Translations under genes and position numbers: made by a program
Part shown: piece after piece, positions 36,819 through 46,544 of the stretch
How positions within the stretch are numbered: position 1 is the first letter of the stretch
How the letters are laid out: each line of letters opens with the position of its first letter
Assembly (NCBI GenBank): GCA_963788015.1
Contig: CAWBEY010000012.1
Span: forward strand, 2,108,001 to 2,172,000
Direction: 5' to 3'
From: JBBRHH01 sp963788015
GTDB taxonomy: Bacteria; Planctomycetota; Phycisphaerae; Tepidisphaerales; Tepidisphaeraceae
DNA length: 64,000 bases
The notes under the pieces: generated by a model
The model's input: the letters and a program-made list of their open reading frames with translations, nothing else
The model's database searches: none
What the model was told of the DNA's origin: nothing

Positions 36819-37811
36819 ATGTCAAGCAAGCGCGCCTCCGCGTCCGATAATGTCAAGGAGGTCCTATGGCTTCCAAAGCGACTCCCAAGAGTCACCCATC
36901 GGACCTCACCAACCCCCTTCGAGGAACCTCAAAAGGCCAGCCCATTGCCCTCCCCCCTCTCCCCCATCGTCGTGCTCGACAGCGGCCTGGGCGGCCTCAC
37001 CGTCGCCCGCGCCATCCGCCAATTGCTTCCCCACGATGATCTGGTCTATTTCGGCGACACCGCCCGCGTCCCCTACGGCAGTAAGTCGCCGGCCACCGTC
37101 CTCTCCTTCGTCCGCCAGATCATCCAATACCTCCAGCCGCACCACCCCAAGCAGTTTGTCATCGCCTGCAACACCGCCACCGCCCTCTGCCTGCGCCAGG
37201 TCCGCGAAGAGTTCCCCTCGCTTTCCATTACCGGCGTCATCGAGCCCGGCGCACGCGCGGCCGTCGCCGCCGCCGGCGACAGACCCCGGCCAGTGATCGG
37301 CGTCATCGCCACCGAGGCCACCGTCCGCTCCCGCGCCTATGCCCACGCCATCTGCCGCCGCCGCACCCATGCGCGCCTGGTCTCCAAGCCCACGCCGCTC
37401 CTCGTCCCCCTCATCGAAGAAGGGCGCGAAGAATGCGACCCACTCGTGCGTCTCGCCCTGCGCCAATATCTGCTCCCCGTCGTCTCCCAGAAAATAAACG
37501 TGCTTGTCCTGGGCTGCACCCATTACCCGATCTATGCCGGTCTGATCCGGCGCATGGTGGGCCCGAAAATCACCGTGATTGACTCGGCCGAGCAGTGCGC
37601 ACAAGATGTCCTGCGGCGCCTGGACAATGCCGGCCTGCTTCGGCCGCTAACCACCCGGCCCGGCACGATCCGGTGTTTTGTCACCGACGATTCGCCAAGG
37701 TTCGAGCAGCTTGCTTCCCGCTTCCTTGGCTTCCCTGTCGAGACTCCGACGTGGGTCCCCCTGGACGATCTCCAGGAACCCGTCGAGCCCCGACTGCGTG
37801 CCGCCGTGTAA
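36819..37811 (+). CDS. murI: glutamate racemase
   Basis: MurI interconverts L- and D-glutamate for peptidoglycan. Diagnostic sequences are IVVLDSGLGGLTVARAIRQL, YFGDTARVPYGSKS, the first catalytic Cys in IACNTATALCLRQ and the second in LVLGCTHYPIYAGL. The frame from ATG 36819 gives 330 residues, about 45 more than usual; the extra N-terminus is unlike the family. A TTG at about 36943 (LPSPLSPIVVLDS) may be the true start. The gene overlaps the promoter region of the divergent response regulator if the early start is used. Confidence 0.9.
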   Translation: MSSKRASASDNVKEVLWLPKRLPRVTHRTSPTPFEEPQKASPLPSPLSPIVVLDSGLGGLTVARAIRQLLPHDDLVYFGDTARVPYGSKSPATVLSFVRQIIQYLQPHHPKQFVIACNTATALCLRQVREEFPSLSITGVIEPGARAAVAAAGDRPRPVIGVIATEATVRSRAYAHAICRRRTHARLVSKPTPLLVPLIEEGREECDPLVRLALRQYLLPVVSQKINVLVLGCTHYPIYAGLIRRMVGPKITVIDSAEQCAQDVLRRLDNAGLLRPLTTRPGTIRCFVTDDSPRFEQLASRFLGFPVETPTWVPLDDLQEPVEPRLRAAV

Positions 37812-37873
37812 TGTGTGCATCAACTGTTTACCAGCCGCCCCGATGCGCGGCGCGTCCATTGGAAGGACTGAAG

Positions 37874-38743
37874 ATGACCGTGCAACGATTGCTCCTCTTA
37901 TTCGCCCTCTCTTGCTCTCCTCTGCTGGGCGGCTGCCAAAGCCACGGCTCCACCGTCTCGGAGCAGGATGCCAAACAGCAGCGCCGCATCAACCGCATGA
38001 TCCTCGCCAACGATCAGCGCATCCTGGGCGAAGACGTTGAGGTCGACAAAAGCCTCACCCACCGCTCGCTCAGCATGTTCGCCAAAGCCTGGGAATTCAT
38101 CGTCGATGAGTACAACCTCCTCACCGGCGAAACCCCTCTCCTCCAGGCCGAGCGCATGGAGGATAAAAATTCGCCCGACAACCGCCGCGTCGGCATCTTC
38201 GCCCTGGCGGATCTTCCTTACGGCCGTCACGGCGCGTATCCCGCCCGCTACGCTGAGATCGCCTACGGCTATGGCAAGATCCCGTCTGATCCCGATTACT
38301 CCGTCCGCGCCGCCGCGATTCGCGCCCTCAACCGCTCCCGTGCCCGCAACTACAGCATCCCCCAGCCCGGCAACAAGCAAAAGATCGTTGACCTCATCCC
38401 CCTCTACATCACGGGCCTCGACGACAAAAACGAACTCGTCCGCCTCGAATCCGCCAAAGCCCTGGCCAACATCCCCGACGATCGCGCCATCACCCCGCTC
38501 CTCTCCCACCTGGAAAACGCCGAGGAAGTCAAAGACGTCCGCATCGCCGAGTCCGACGCCCTGCGCAACTACAAACGCCCCGATGTCGCCCAATCCCTCA
38601 TCCGCCTCCTCCAGGACCGCGACTTCGCCGTAGGCTACCAATCCCGCACCAGCCTGATTCTCATGACCGGCCAAGACTTCCACTACGACCCCGCCGCCTG
38701 GCTAAAATACCTGGCCAACCACCCGAAACCCTTCGTAACATAA
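37874..38743 (+). CDS. HEAT-repeat lipoprotein
   Basis: A 289-residue lipoprotein. The signal ends in a lipobox, LLGGCQS. The mature part has a helical N-terminal region and HEAT-like repeats in the C-terminal half (YSVRAAAIRALNRS; NELVRLESAKALANIPDDRA; VKDVRIAESDALRNYKRPDV; DFAVGYQSRTSLILMTGQDF). It is probably a periplasmic or outer-membrane scaffold; the partner is unknown. GGAAGG lies seven bases before the ATG. Confidence 0.8.
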   Translation: MTVQRLLLLFALSCSPLLGGCQSHGSTVSEQDAKQQRRINRMILANDQRILGEDVEVDKSLTHRSLSMFAKAWEFIVDEYNLLTGETPLLQAERMEDKNSPDNRRVGIFALADLPYGRHGAYPARYAEIAYGYGKIPSDPDYSVRAAAIRALNRSRARNYSIPQPGNKQKIVDLIPLYITGLDDKNELVRLESAKALANIPDDRAITPLLSHLENAEEVKDVRIAESDALRNYKRPDVAQSLIRLLQDRDFAVGYQSRTSLILMTGQDFHYDPAAWLKYLANHPKPFVT

Positions 38744-38744
38744 A

Positions 38745-38765
38745 CTGAACCCTGAACCCTGAACC
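38745..38765 (+). repeat. three tandem CTGAACC heptamers
   Basis: CTGAACC occurs three times in exact tandem directly after the HEAT-lipoprotein stop. Its complement, GGTTCAG, occurs three times in tandem at 44965-44985 next to a longer heptamer array. Confidence 0.7.
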
Positions 38766-38773
38766 CGCCCCGT

Positions 38774-39730
38774 ATGCACGCCCTCTCCTTCACCACCTCC
38801 CTCACCTACACCCCCCACCACCCCGATCCCCCTCTCTCCGAAGGCGACTCCCTCCTCCGCGTTCGGCAGGCCGGCATCTGCTCCACCGATCTGGAAATCA
38901 CCCGCGGCTACATGGGCTTCTCCGGCATCCTGGGCCATGAATTCGTCGCCGATGTCCTCGAATCCCCCACCAAAGAACTCGTCGGCCAGCGCGTTGCCGG
39001 CGAAATCAACATCGTCTGTGGCCGCTGCGACCTCTGCGTCGCCGGCCTCTCCAGCCACTGCCGCAACCGCTCGGTCCTGGGCATCCAGAACCACAACGGC
39101 GCTTTCGCCGATCTCGTTCGCCTCCCGGCCGCCAACCTTCATGCGCTTCCCTCCACCATCGACGATGATCAGGCCGTCTTCATCGAACCCCTGGCCGCCG
39201 CGTTCCAAGTCCTCAAGCAGATCAAGCTCGATGGTCGCAAGTGGGTCACCGTTTTGGGCGACGGCCGGCTTGGCCTTCTCGTCGCCCAGGTCCTCCGCAA
39301 CGCCAACTGCCCGGTCCGCGTCATCGGCCGGCACCCCTCCAAGCTCGCCTTGTGCGAAAAATGGTCGATCCGTTCCCGCCCCCTCGACGACATCAACCCC
39401 CGCCACGATCAGGACGTCGTCGTCGATTGCACCGGCAGCACGGCAGGCTTCGAGCTGGCCATGCAGATGGTTCGCCCCCGCGGCACCATCGTCCTCAAAA
39501 GCACCTTCGCGGCCGGCAAACCCCTCAACCTCGCCCCCCTGGTCATCGACGAAATCTCGATCATCGGCAGCCGCTGCGGTCCCTTTCGCGAGGCCATCCG
39601 CGCCCTGGCTCAAAAACAGATCGACGTCACGAGCCTCATCCACCGCCGAATGAAACTCGAACAAGGCATCGAAGCCATGGCCATCGCCAAACGCCCCGGC
39701 GTCCTGAAGGTCCTTCTGACGATGGAATGA
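38774..39730 (+). CDS. zinc-dependent medium-chain alcohol dehydrogenase
   Basis: A 318-residue MDR-family dehydrogenase. Catalytic zinc region GICSTDLEITRGYMGFSG and GHEFVADV, structural zinc CGRCDLCVAGLSSHC, and cofactor site VTVLGDGRLGLLVAQVLRN. The protein resembles the MDR/threonine-dehydrogenase-like group found in many planctomycetes; the substrate cannot be read from sequence. The stop overlaps the start of the following small gene (ATGA). Confidence 0.85.
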   Translation: MHALSFTTSLTYTPHHPDPPLSEGDSLLRVRQAGICSTDLEITRGYMGFSGILGHEFVADVLESPTKELVGQRVAGEINIVCGRCDLCVAGLSSHCRNRSVLGIQNHNGAFADLVRLPAANLHALPSTIDDDQAVFIEPLAAAFQVLKQIKLDGRKWVTVLGDGRLGLLVAQVLRNANCPVRVIGRHPSKLALCEKWSIRSRPLDDINPRHDQDVVVDCTGSTAGFELAMQMVRPRGTIVLKSTFAAGKPLNLAPLVIDEISIIGSRCGPFREAIRALAQKQIDVTSLIHRRMKLEQGIEAMAIAKRPGVLKVLLTME

Positions 39731-40121
39731 AAATGGGAACCACCCGAAAGAACGCGCTTCGTCGAATCAAAGGACTGGCAGCGCAAATCGATAGACATGG
39801 CTAAAATAGATGCGTCGGCCTCGCGTCATGCTGTACAGCATTGGAAGATGGAGATCGAGCAGTGGATCTCTCAAGTTGAGATGCTCAGCGAAAATGTCGG
39901 TCGTAAAGCCGTACTGGCCGCACTCGCCGAACTATACGGCCACCCCGAGCGATTCACGGTCGATCAATCGCAGAGCACCGTCCTCGCATTCCTCTACCAC
40001 GCCGTCGGCCACCTAATGGCCGCCTCCCGTCTCGAAGGTACTTTTTGTGACCCGTTCAACGTCGCGCGTTCCGAAGAACATCACCAACCCGTCTCACGAC
40101 AATCTTCGAAATCGATCGTGC
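39727..40121 (+). CDS. small conserved-looking protein (frameshifted, 3' end uncertain)
   Basis: A first frame from ATG 39727 gives MKMGTTRKNALRRIKGLAAQ IDRH and stops; a second from 39797 gives AKIDASASRHAVQHWKMEIE and AVLAALAELYGHPE. Joined by one base deletion near 39798 they form a single helical protein, RIKGLAAQIDRH-AKIDASAS, that looks like one family. It is coupled to the dehydrogenase by an ATGA overlap. The frame then runs antisense into the kinase gene; the true 3' end is probably near 40050-40120 after another shift in a TTTTT run. Function unknown. Confidence 0.5.
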
Positions 40122-43100
40122 CTACTCCCCCGCCCGCGCCGCCCCGCGTGTTGCGGGGCCCTCCGCCGCCGCCCGTTCCATCGAACCGATGCACAGCCGC
40201 AGGTAGAATTTTTCCTGCTCGGTGGTTGACCCTTCCAACGCCTTCGCGAACTCCACGGCTGCGTCGGCAAGCCGATCGGCTCCCCAATAGCATCTGGCCA
40301 ACGTCAACGGCGAAACGTCTACTCCCCCCTTTCGCTGCTGTTCCAATACTTCGGCCGCACGCGCATCCGCATGACGAAAAGAATACCAGCCTGCCAGCAA
40401 TGCCAGTGCAGCGCCGTCGTCGGCATGCGCGGCCAGCGCAACCTGCGCCGCCTCCAGACGGCCTTCAAAGGCGCTGTAACCTTCCGCCTGCGCCAAGTCC
40501 CAAACCCGCAGAAGACCATCCTCTCCACCTGAGAAAACGCGCTGCCCACTCGGATCCGCGGCCACGGCGATGACGGCATCCGTGTGGCCGCGAAAAGTCA
40601 CCACCTCTTTCCCAACCTTCAAGTCCCAGAGCTTCACGGTCTGGTCGCGCCCACCCGATGCCACAGTCCGCCCATCGGACATGAATGCGATTCCAGTGAC
40701 GGCATCGGCATGCCGGCCTGGGCTGGGCCGTCTTTCACCGGTTTGCAAGTCCCATACTTGAATCGGCCCACCATAACCGCCACCGACAACCGTGCCCCCA
40801 TCGGGACTCACCGCTACGGAAATAACGCCTGTCGAACTACCCGTGAGCGTCCGAATCGGCATGCCCGAATCCAGATTCCAAACATGGACGGACTTATCCG
40901 TACCGCCCGCCAGTGCCGTGTGCCCATCGCGAGAGATTGCCAGACAAAGCACTTGCCCCGTATTGTCCGCCAACTTCACCGGCTCCTGCTCGCCCTTCAT
41001 ATCCCAGTAGCGCAGCCCATAGGGCGGCCCAGACACGGCCGAGAGAAAATGCCGTCCGTCAGGGCAGAAGGCGACCGCAGTGATTCGCCCGCCAATTTCT
41101 CCGAAGCTCTGGATCACATGGCCACTCATTAAATCCCATATGTGGAGGCTGTCGCGGTCGCCGCCCGTCAAAAGCGTCCGACCATCCGGCGCAAACGCAA
41201 CTGCACTGACATCATGGTCGCTGCTCAACGTCCTTATCAACCGTCCACTCGTCACGTCCCAAAGCCTTAATGACTTCCTGTCCCCCGCCGAGGCCACCAT
41301 CCGGCCGTCGGGGCTCACCGCCACGCAATGGATTGAGTCCGAATGGCCGCCAAAAACATGCCCGACGGGACTGGGACGCATATCCCACACGCGTATCGTG
41401 TTGTCGTTACTGGCCGACAAAAGCGTCTGACCATCGGGTGTCAGCGCCAGGCTTCCCACGCCTGCCGTGTGCCCGTCAAACGTCATCAGCTCGCGGCCAC
41501 TCTCCACGTCCCACACTTTAATCTGGCCGTTGATTCCGCCGGCCGCCACAGTATTACCGCCCGGGCCAAGAGCAACGCTGTAGATGGCAGCGGAATGTCG
41601 CACCAGAACGCGTCCCTCGGTGCTGCCTTCCAAATCCCACACCCGAAGGGTTCGATCGAATCCGCCGGTCACGGCCATCCGCCCCGCGCGGTCTACGGCT
41701 ACAGAGAAGATGCGATCCACGTGGCCGCGAAATGTTTTGATCTCTTTGCCGGTGAGGACATCCCACAGCCGAAGCGTGCCATCCGCTCCGCCGGAAATGA
41801 CTTTTCCGCCATCACCGACAAAAGCGACGGTATCGACGCCCAATCTGTGCCCCATGAACGTGTGCAAAATCGTCCCGGTGCTCAGATCCCACAGCTTCAC
41901 GGTCTTGTCGTGGCTACCCGACAATGCTCGTGAGCCATCCGGGCTGAAGACGACCGCCGTCACCCCGGCCTCATGTCCCTTGAGTGTTGAAATTTTCGTT
42001 CCGGTCGACAAATCCCATAGTTGGACGGTCTGATCATCGCCCCCGGACAACAACTGGCGGCCGTTCGGGCTGACGTCGATGCTGCCGCCACCACCGGCGT
42101 GTCGGAACCCTTTGAGCGCAGCCACGCCATGAACCAGGTCCCAGATTCTGATCAGGCCGTCGCGTCCGGCTGAAAACGCCCGCCTTCCATCGGACGACAC
42201 GCGCACGCCAGCAACGGCCGACGGGTGCCCGTGCAGAGTGAGCAGTGCTGGCGGTCCCGCGGTATACGCCCCGCACAATCCTGCGGTTGCGGGAAACGTC
42301 CACGCGCCCAGTTCCGCCAGCTTCGTTTGCGCTTGCGCATAATGAGCCTGGGCGTCGGCCCATCGCCCCGCCGACCCCAGCGCCTCCGCCTGATCGACCA
42401 GCCCATTGGCGCGGCTCAGCTCCGAAGCCCTGCGCTGCTCGTCAGCGCGCTTTTCGCCAAGCGTCGCTCGGCGCTCATTCGCCTCCGCCAGTTGCCTTTG
42501 CCGCTCCGCCTCCTGCCGCTGCCGATCCTTCTCGACGTTCGCGGCCAAGGCTGCATTTCGCTCCTTTGACACCCGCACATATGCCAACACCCCCGTCGCC
42601 AGCAGCAGCGTTAACACGGCCGCCGCAATTGCCAGCGGCAACTTGTATTTTCGCAGCTTCTTCGTCAGCAAGTAGCTTACTGTCGGCGGCCGAGCCTCCA
42701 GCGGCTCACCCTTCAAATACCGGCATAAATCTTCTGCCAGCCCTCCGGCGCTGCTATAGCGCCGCGAAGGTTCCCGCGACAGCGCTTTGGTCAGGATCGC
42801 CTCCAGTTCCCGATCCATTCCCGGCTCAACCTGCTTTAGTCGTCGCGGCTCTTCCTCCGCGATCCGCCTCATGACGTCCAGGTAAGTGCCGCTGACATCG
42901 TGCGGAAACTTGCCGGTGAGCAGGTGCCACAAGATCACGGCCAGCGTATAGACGTCGCTGCGCGTGTCGAGCGTATCTAATCGCCCCGCCGCCTGCTCCG
43001 GCGACATATAGGCCGGCGTGCCGGCCACCTCGCCATCGAGAGAAATCGCCTGCGCCCCGTCACTGTCCTGTGTCGCCTTGGCTAAACCAAAGTCCAGCAC

Positions 43101-43804
43101 CTTGGGCTCGCCCGATGGGCTGACCATGATGTTGGCGGGTTTCAGGTCCCGGTGGATCACCCCCTTCTGATGCGCAAACTGCACGGCTTCACACACCACG
43201 CGCATCAGGTCCACGATCTTCGGGACCGACAGCTTTTCATCCCGCGCATATTGATCCAGCGGGATGCCGTCGATCAACTCCATGGCATAGAAGCAGAGTC
43301 CCCCGGTCTCCCCGCCGTCGTACACCCCGCGATATGCGGATGTTCCAGGCGTGCGGTCAAATCCACCTCCCGCTGAAAGCGCAGCCGCGAACGCATCGAT
43401 CCCAGGCTGGCCGCGCTCATGAGTTTCAGCGCAACCGTCCGGTGTGTCCCCTCCTGAATCGCCCGCCACACCACCCCCATCCCCCCCTCCCCCAGTCGCC
43501 CCATCACCCGATATCCGGGTACCTGAGGAACCAGGGCCCCCTCCATGACACTGCTCGCAGCGCCCGCGATGGCCGATTCCGTCGTCGCGGCAGCGACCCT
43601 ATTCAGGCTATCCACAGGCGAATCCATCGTGGCCCCCGACTCAATCCGGACCGACAACACCGGCATCGAGGCAGGTGCCTCCGCGACATCCCCAGTCAAA
43701 TCGTTCCGCGAAGCCATATCCGCATCACCTTTCAACGGCTTCACCTCTTCCAATGACGCCGCTCCAATAGACACACCTCTTTCGTGAGAGAGCAATCGTA
43801 CCAT
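40122..43804 (-). CDS. WD40-repeat serine/threonine protein kinase (one frameshift)
   Basis: A Hanks-type kinase fused to a long WD40 propeller region, about 1225 residues. Kinase motifs: GYRVMGRLGEGGMGVVWRA (P-loop), VALKLM (Lys), GVIHRDLKPANIMV (catalytic loop), VLDFGLAKATQ (DFG) and AGTPAYMSPEQAAGR. A membrane helix follows (LPLAIAAAVLTLLLATGVLA), then a charged coiled coil (KERNAALAANVEKDRQRQEA). About 13-14 WD40 blades follow, such as VFSPDGSRALSGSHDKTVKL. The C-terminal tail is TPR-like. One shift near 43330 splits the N-lobe. It is a typical planctomycete signalling protein; targets unknown. The start at 43804 is approximate. Confidence 0.92.
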
Positions 43805-43874
43805 CCAATGAACCACCCGGCTTGTCTCAGCCCCTGCCTCATTGCCCATTTGCCCGTTGCCCATGGCCGAGTAA

Positions 43875-43916
43875 CAAAACACACCGGCCGATGCGCTTCT
43901 TGCGCATCGGCCGGTG
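43875..43916 (-). terminator. intrinsic terminator of the HAD hydrolase gene
   Basis: A perfect 15-bp inverted repeat, CACCGGCCGATGCGC (43882-43896) and its complement (43902-43916), with loop TTCTT. On the minus strand it is followed by TGTTTTGTTA. It lies 50 bp after the stop of the HAD gene. Confidence 0.8.
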
Positions 43917-43965
43917 GGGATCGCGAATCCTTTCGCTTCTTCCGTGTACTGTTTGCCCTGGTGGG

Positions 43966-44841
43966 CTAGGCGATTTCGCCTGGTTCGAGCGGCTCGACAA
44001 TGTGGGCGGCGACCAGTTCATCGAGGAACTGGGCCAAGCCATCCTGGGTGTTGGGCTTGATGACACGTTTGGCGGCGGCGAGGACTTCTGGCCGGGCGTT
44101 GCCCATGGCGACGCCCAGGCCGGCGTTTTGGATCATCGGCAGATCGTTGACGTCATCTCCGACGGCGACGATCTGGTGCGGGAGAATGTCATGGCGGCGG
44201 GCGACGTGGAGGATGCCTTCCCATTTGTTGACGGCGGGGTCGAAGATTTCGAGGACCTCAACGGTGTAGGCCGGGACGTAGAGGCTTTGGCAGAGAGCGC
44301 GGCCGCCGAAGCGGTCGTTAATGGCGGCCTTGACGCGGGCGATTTCAGGCGGCTCGGCGACAATGCCCACGCGAATGGTGTGCTGGTGGGGGTAGTTGCC
44401 GAGGCTGGGTATTTCGTGAACCGTCGAGGCGGTGGCTTTCATCCACTGGCTGGTGGCGTTGTTGACGGGGGCGTTGGCGGTGATGAGATAATCGGTGCCC
44501 GCTTCGCCGGCGTCCTGGAGGGCAAGGGCGGCGTGGCCCATGTCTTCAAGCGTCTTGCAAAGCTCGGCCGCCAGGGTCGGATCCATGGCGGTTTTGTGGA
44601 GCGTGACCTGCTGTTTGGTATCAATGACCATGGCCCCGCTGACGAAGACGGCCGAGTCGTAATGGGCGACGGATTCGAGCACAGCGCGGCTTTCGGTCCA
44701 GTTTCGGCCGGTGGCGAAGCAGATTAAAAGGCCGGCCGCCAGGGCGCGATGCACGGCGGCCTTGGTTGCGGGAGTGACGTTGCCTTTGGGGTCGAGCAAA
44801 GTTCCATCCAGGTCAATTGCGATCATGCGGTACAAGCCCAT
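43966..44841 (-). CDS. Cof-type HAD-IIB hydrolase (phosphatase)
   Basis: A 291-residue HAD-superfamily IIB phosphatase. Motif I is MIAIDLDGTLLDPKG, motif II ICFATGRNW, motif III the Lys in NKWEGILHVARR, and motif IV VAVGDDVNDLPMIQNAGLGV. The Cof cap domain lies between motifs II and III. Such enzymes act on sugar phosphates or related metabolites; the substrate is not predictable. It has its own terminator. The frame is intact. Confidence 0.9.
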   Translation of the reverse strand: MGLYRMIAIDLDGTLLDPKGNVTPATKAAVHRALAAGLLICFATGRNWTESRAVLESVAHYDSAVFVSGAMVIDTKQQVTLHKTAMDPTLAAELCKTLEDMGHAALALQDAGEAGTDYLITANAPVNNATSQWMKATASTVHEIPSLGNYPHQHTIRVGIVAEPPEIARVKAAINDRFGGRALCQSLYVPAYTVEVLEIFDPAVNKWEGILHVARRHDILPHQIVAVGDDVNDLPMIQNAGLGVAMGNARPEVLAAAKRVIKPNTQDGLAQFLDELVAAHIVEPLEPGEIA

Positions 44842-44964
44842 CCGACTCTCACTTCTCTTTCACTGGCACTGTGGGGGATAAAATAGGGACTTCGTTTTCG
44901 TCGTGCAACAATTTGTGGTGTTCGCGACGAGTTATCCACACAAGTTGTGGTAGAGGGGGCGGTA

Positions 44965-45069
44965 GGTTCAGGGTTCAGGGTTCAGTGGGCAGTGGGCAGT
45001 GGGCAGTGGGCAGTGGGCAGTGGGCAGTGGGCAGTGGGCAGTGGGCAGTGGGCAGTGGGCAGTGGGCAG
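44965..45069 (+). repeat. heptamer tandem repeat: 3 x GGTTCAG then 12 x TGGGCAG
   Basis: Three tandem copies of GGTTCAG (44965-44985) run directly into twelve exact copies of TGGGCAG (44986-45069). The two 7-mers differ at three positions and share the phase, as if one array had switched unit. The period of seven cannot keep a reading frame. Confidence 0.9.
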
Positions 45070-45122
45070 TGGCGTAGGCGGTAGCCTTGGGTATTGGGCG
45101 AGTGGACAGCCCTCACCCCAAC

Positions 45123-45146
45123 CCTCTCCCACAGTAGTGGGCGAGG
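45123..45146. repeat. hairpin with single mismatch (CCTC-T-CCCAC type)
   Basis: CCTC, one mismatch and CCCAC (45123-45132) pair with GTGGG, one mismatch and GAGG (45137-45146) around loop AGTA. It is preceded by CCCTCACCCCAACC. Hairpins of this composition recur between genes in many environmental bacterial genomes; here it closes the heptamer region. Confidence 0.5.
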
Positions 45147-45215
45147 GGGCAGGATCGGAACGGAGCGCGGTAGGCGGTGGGCGGTGAGCGGCAGGTAGCG
45201 GTCGAGCAGATTTAG

Positions 45216-46455
45216 TTAGGGCTGGGGGGGTGGGGTTGTGAGCCAGTCCAGGGTGAATCGGGCGAGGCAGAGGTATTGGGTGTGGAAGATGTTGTTGTTT
45301 AGGCCGGCGCGCTCGTAGAGGCAGTAGAGGGTGCCGTCCGGGGCGGCGGCCAGATCGGAGTAGCCGGACAGGCCGGGGTCGAGGACGCGGGATGTAGGCC
45401 AGTGGAGGCCGCCGTCGGTGCTGAGGCGGATGGTGAGGTTTTGGCGCGGCTTCCAAGGGGTTTTCACGGATGAAGTGGAGGAATCAGGGTTGGAGAAGAT
45501 GAGGCGGGGTTCTTTGCCGGGAATGGCCACGAGACTGGCGAAGCAGATGGGTTCGAAGAGGGCTTCGTCGAAGTGGGGTGTGGACCAGTGGGTTGCGCCA
45601 TCGGGGCTGCTGCTGATCAGGCGGCGGTTCTTTTTGGACTCGTTGCGCATGTTAAGAATGGCACTACCATCGGGGAGGGCGGCGGCGGCGGTCTCGCTGG
45701 GATCGGGTGTTTCGGCCGAGTTGTTGGCGACGATATCGCCGCGCGACCAGGTCTTGCCGGCGTCGTCGCTGTAGATCGTTGAGGCGCAGGAAGGGTGATG
45801 GGCGTTGTCGCCGGTGCTGGTGGAGAGCCAGACGGGAACCAGGAGCCGGCCGGTGGAGAGGCGGATGCCGTGGCCGGGGCCGGTGGCGATCACTTTCCAG
45901 GGATACTCCGGGCGAAACTTATCGAAAGCGGCCGTGATCTCGACAGGCGCGGAGAAGGTTTTGCCGTCGTCGTCGCTGCGCATGGTAGAAGCACTGCTGG
46001 TAGTTGACGCAGTAGAGGAAATGGACGACGCCGGACTCAGGATCGGCGATGGCGACAGGGTTGTTGGTGGTCTTGCCGGTCTGCGGAACTTTCCCGGCGA
46101 TGGGAGCGGGGTTGGGCGGGGCGTCTTTTGGCGTGCGGGCAATGACGCGAGGCTCGTCCCAGGTGCGGCCGGCGTCGGTGCTGCGGCGAAGCATCACGTC
46201 GATCTCATCCCAGTCCTGCGTGCCGTTCTTGCGCGCTTCGCAATAGGCCAGGAGCGCGCCGGACTTGGTGACGACCAGGCCCGGGATGCGGTAGGTGGCG
46301 TAGCCGTTTTGTTTGGCTTCGAAGATGTTGATTTTTTCGGGTTGGGTGGTGGGCTGGGAGGAGGACGGGGGTTGAGCGCTGGCGATGAGCGCGAAAGGGG
46401 CGAGGAAGATCATGGAGACGTACAGGGTGCGTGGGCGGGCGGTTGGGAGCGGCAT
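45216..46455 (-). CDS. secreted exo-alpha-sialidase (BNR/GH33-like; one frameshift)
   Basis: A secreted sialidase-family protein of about 412 residues. The signal peptide is TLYVSMIFLAPFALIASA. The RIP motif occurs in YRIPGLVVTKSG (arginine triad member). Asp boxes occur as STDAGRTWDEP, SDDDGKTFSAP, SDDAGKTWSRG and STDGGLHWPT, spaced as in six-bladed sialidase propellers. A catalytic Glu/Arg region is plausible around PWKVIATGPGHGIRLSTGRL. One shift near 45985 joins YCVNYQQCFY to MRSDDDGKTF. The C-terminus is proline-rich. It would remove terminal sialic acids or similar sugars outside the cell. Confidence 0.85.
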
Positions 46456-46544
46456 TGGGGTGGCCTTTCTGAAGCTTGGTGGTGGATTTTAGCGAAGGCC
46501 AAATGGTCTGGCGAGGAAATGGCTACTGGCTTTGGAAATGGCTA

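Larger units (their letters stand above)
44842..45215. other. intergenic region with heptamer array
   Basis: This 374-bp space between the HAD gene start and the sialidase stop contains the heptamer tandem repeat, a mismatch-tolerant hairpin and little else. It must contain the HAD promoter on the left side. Confidence 0.5.

Noticed and set aside
39797..40573. A 258-residue protein ending inside the kinase locus
   Set aside because: Its last 150 residues are antisense to the kinase C-terminus and low in complexity; only the first part looks real.
44965..45069. A CRISPR array
   Set aside because: Units are directly adjacent 7-mers with no spacers, and there are no cas genes.
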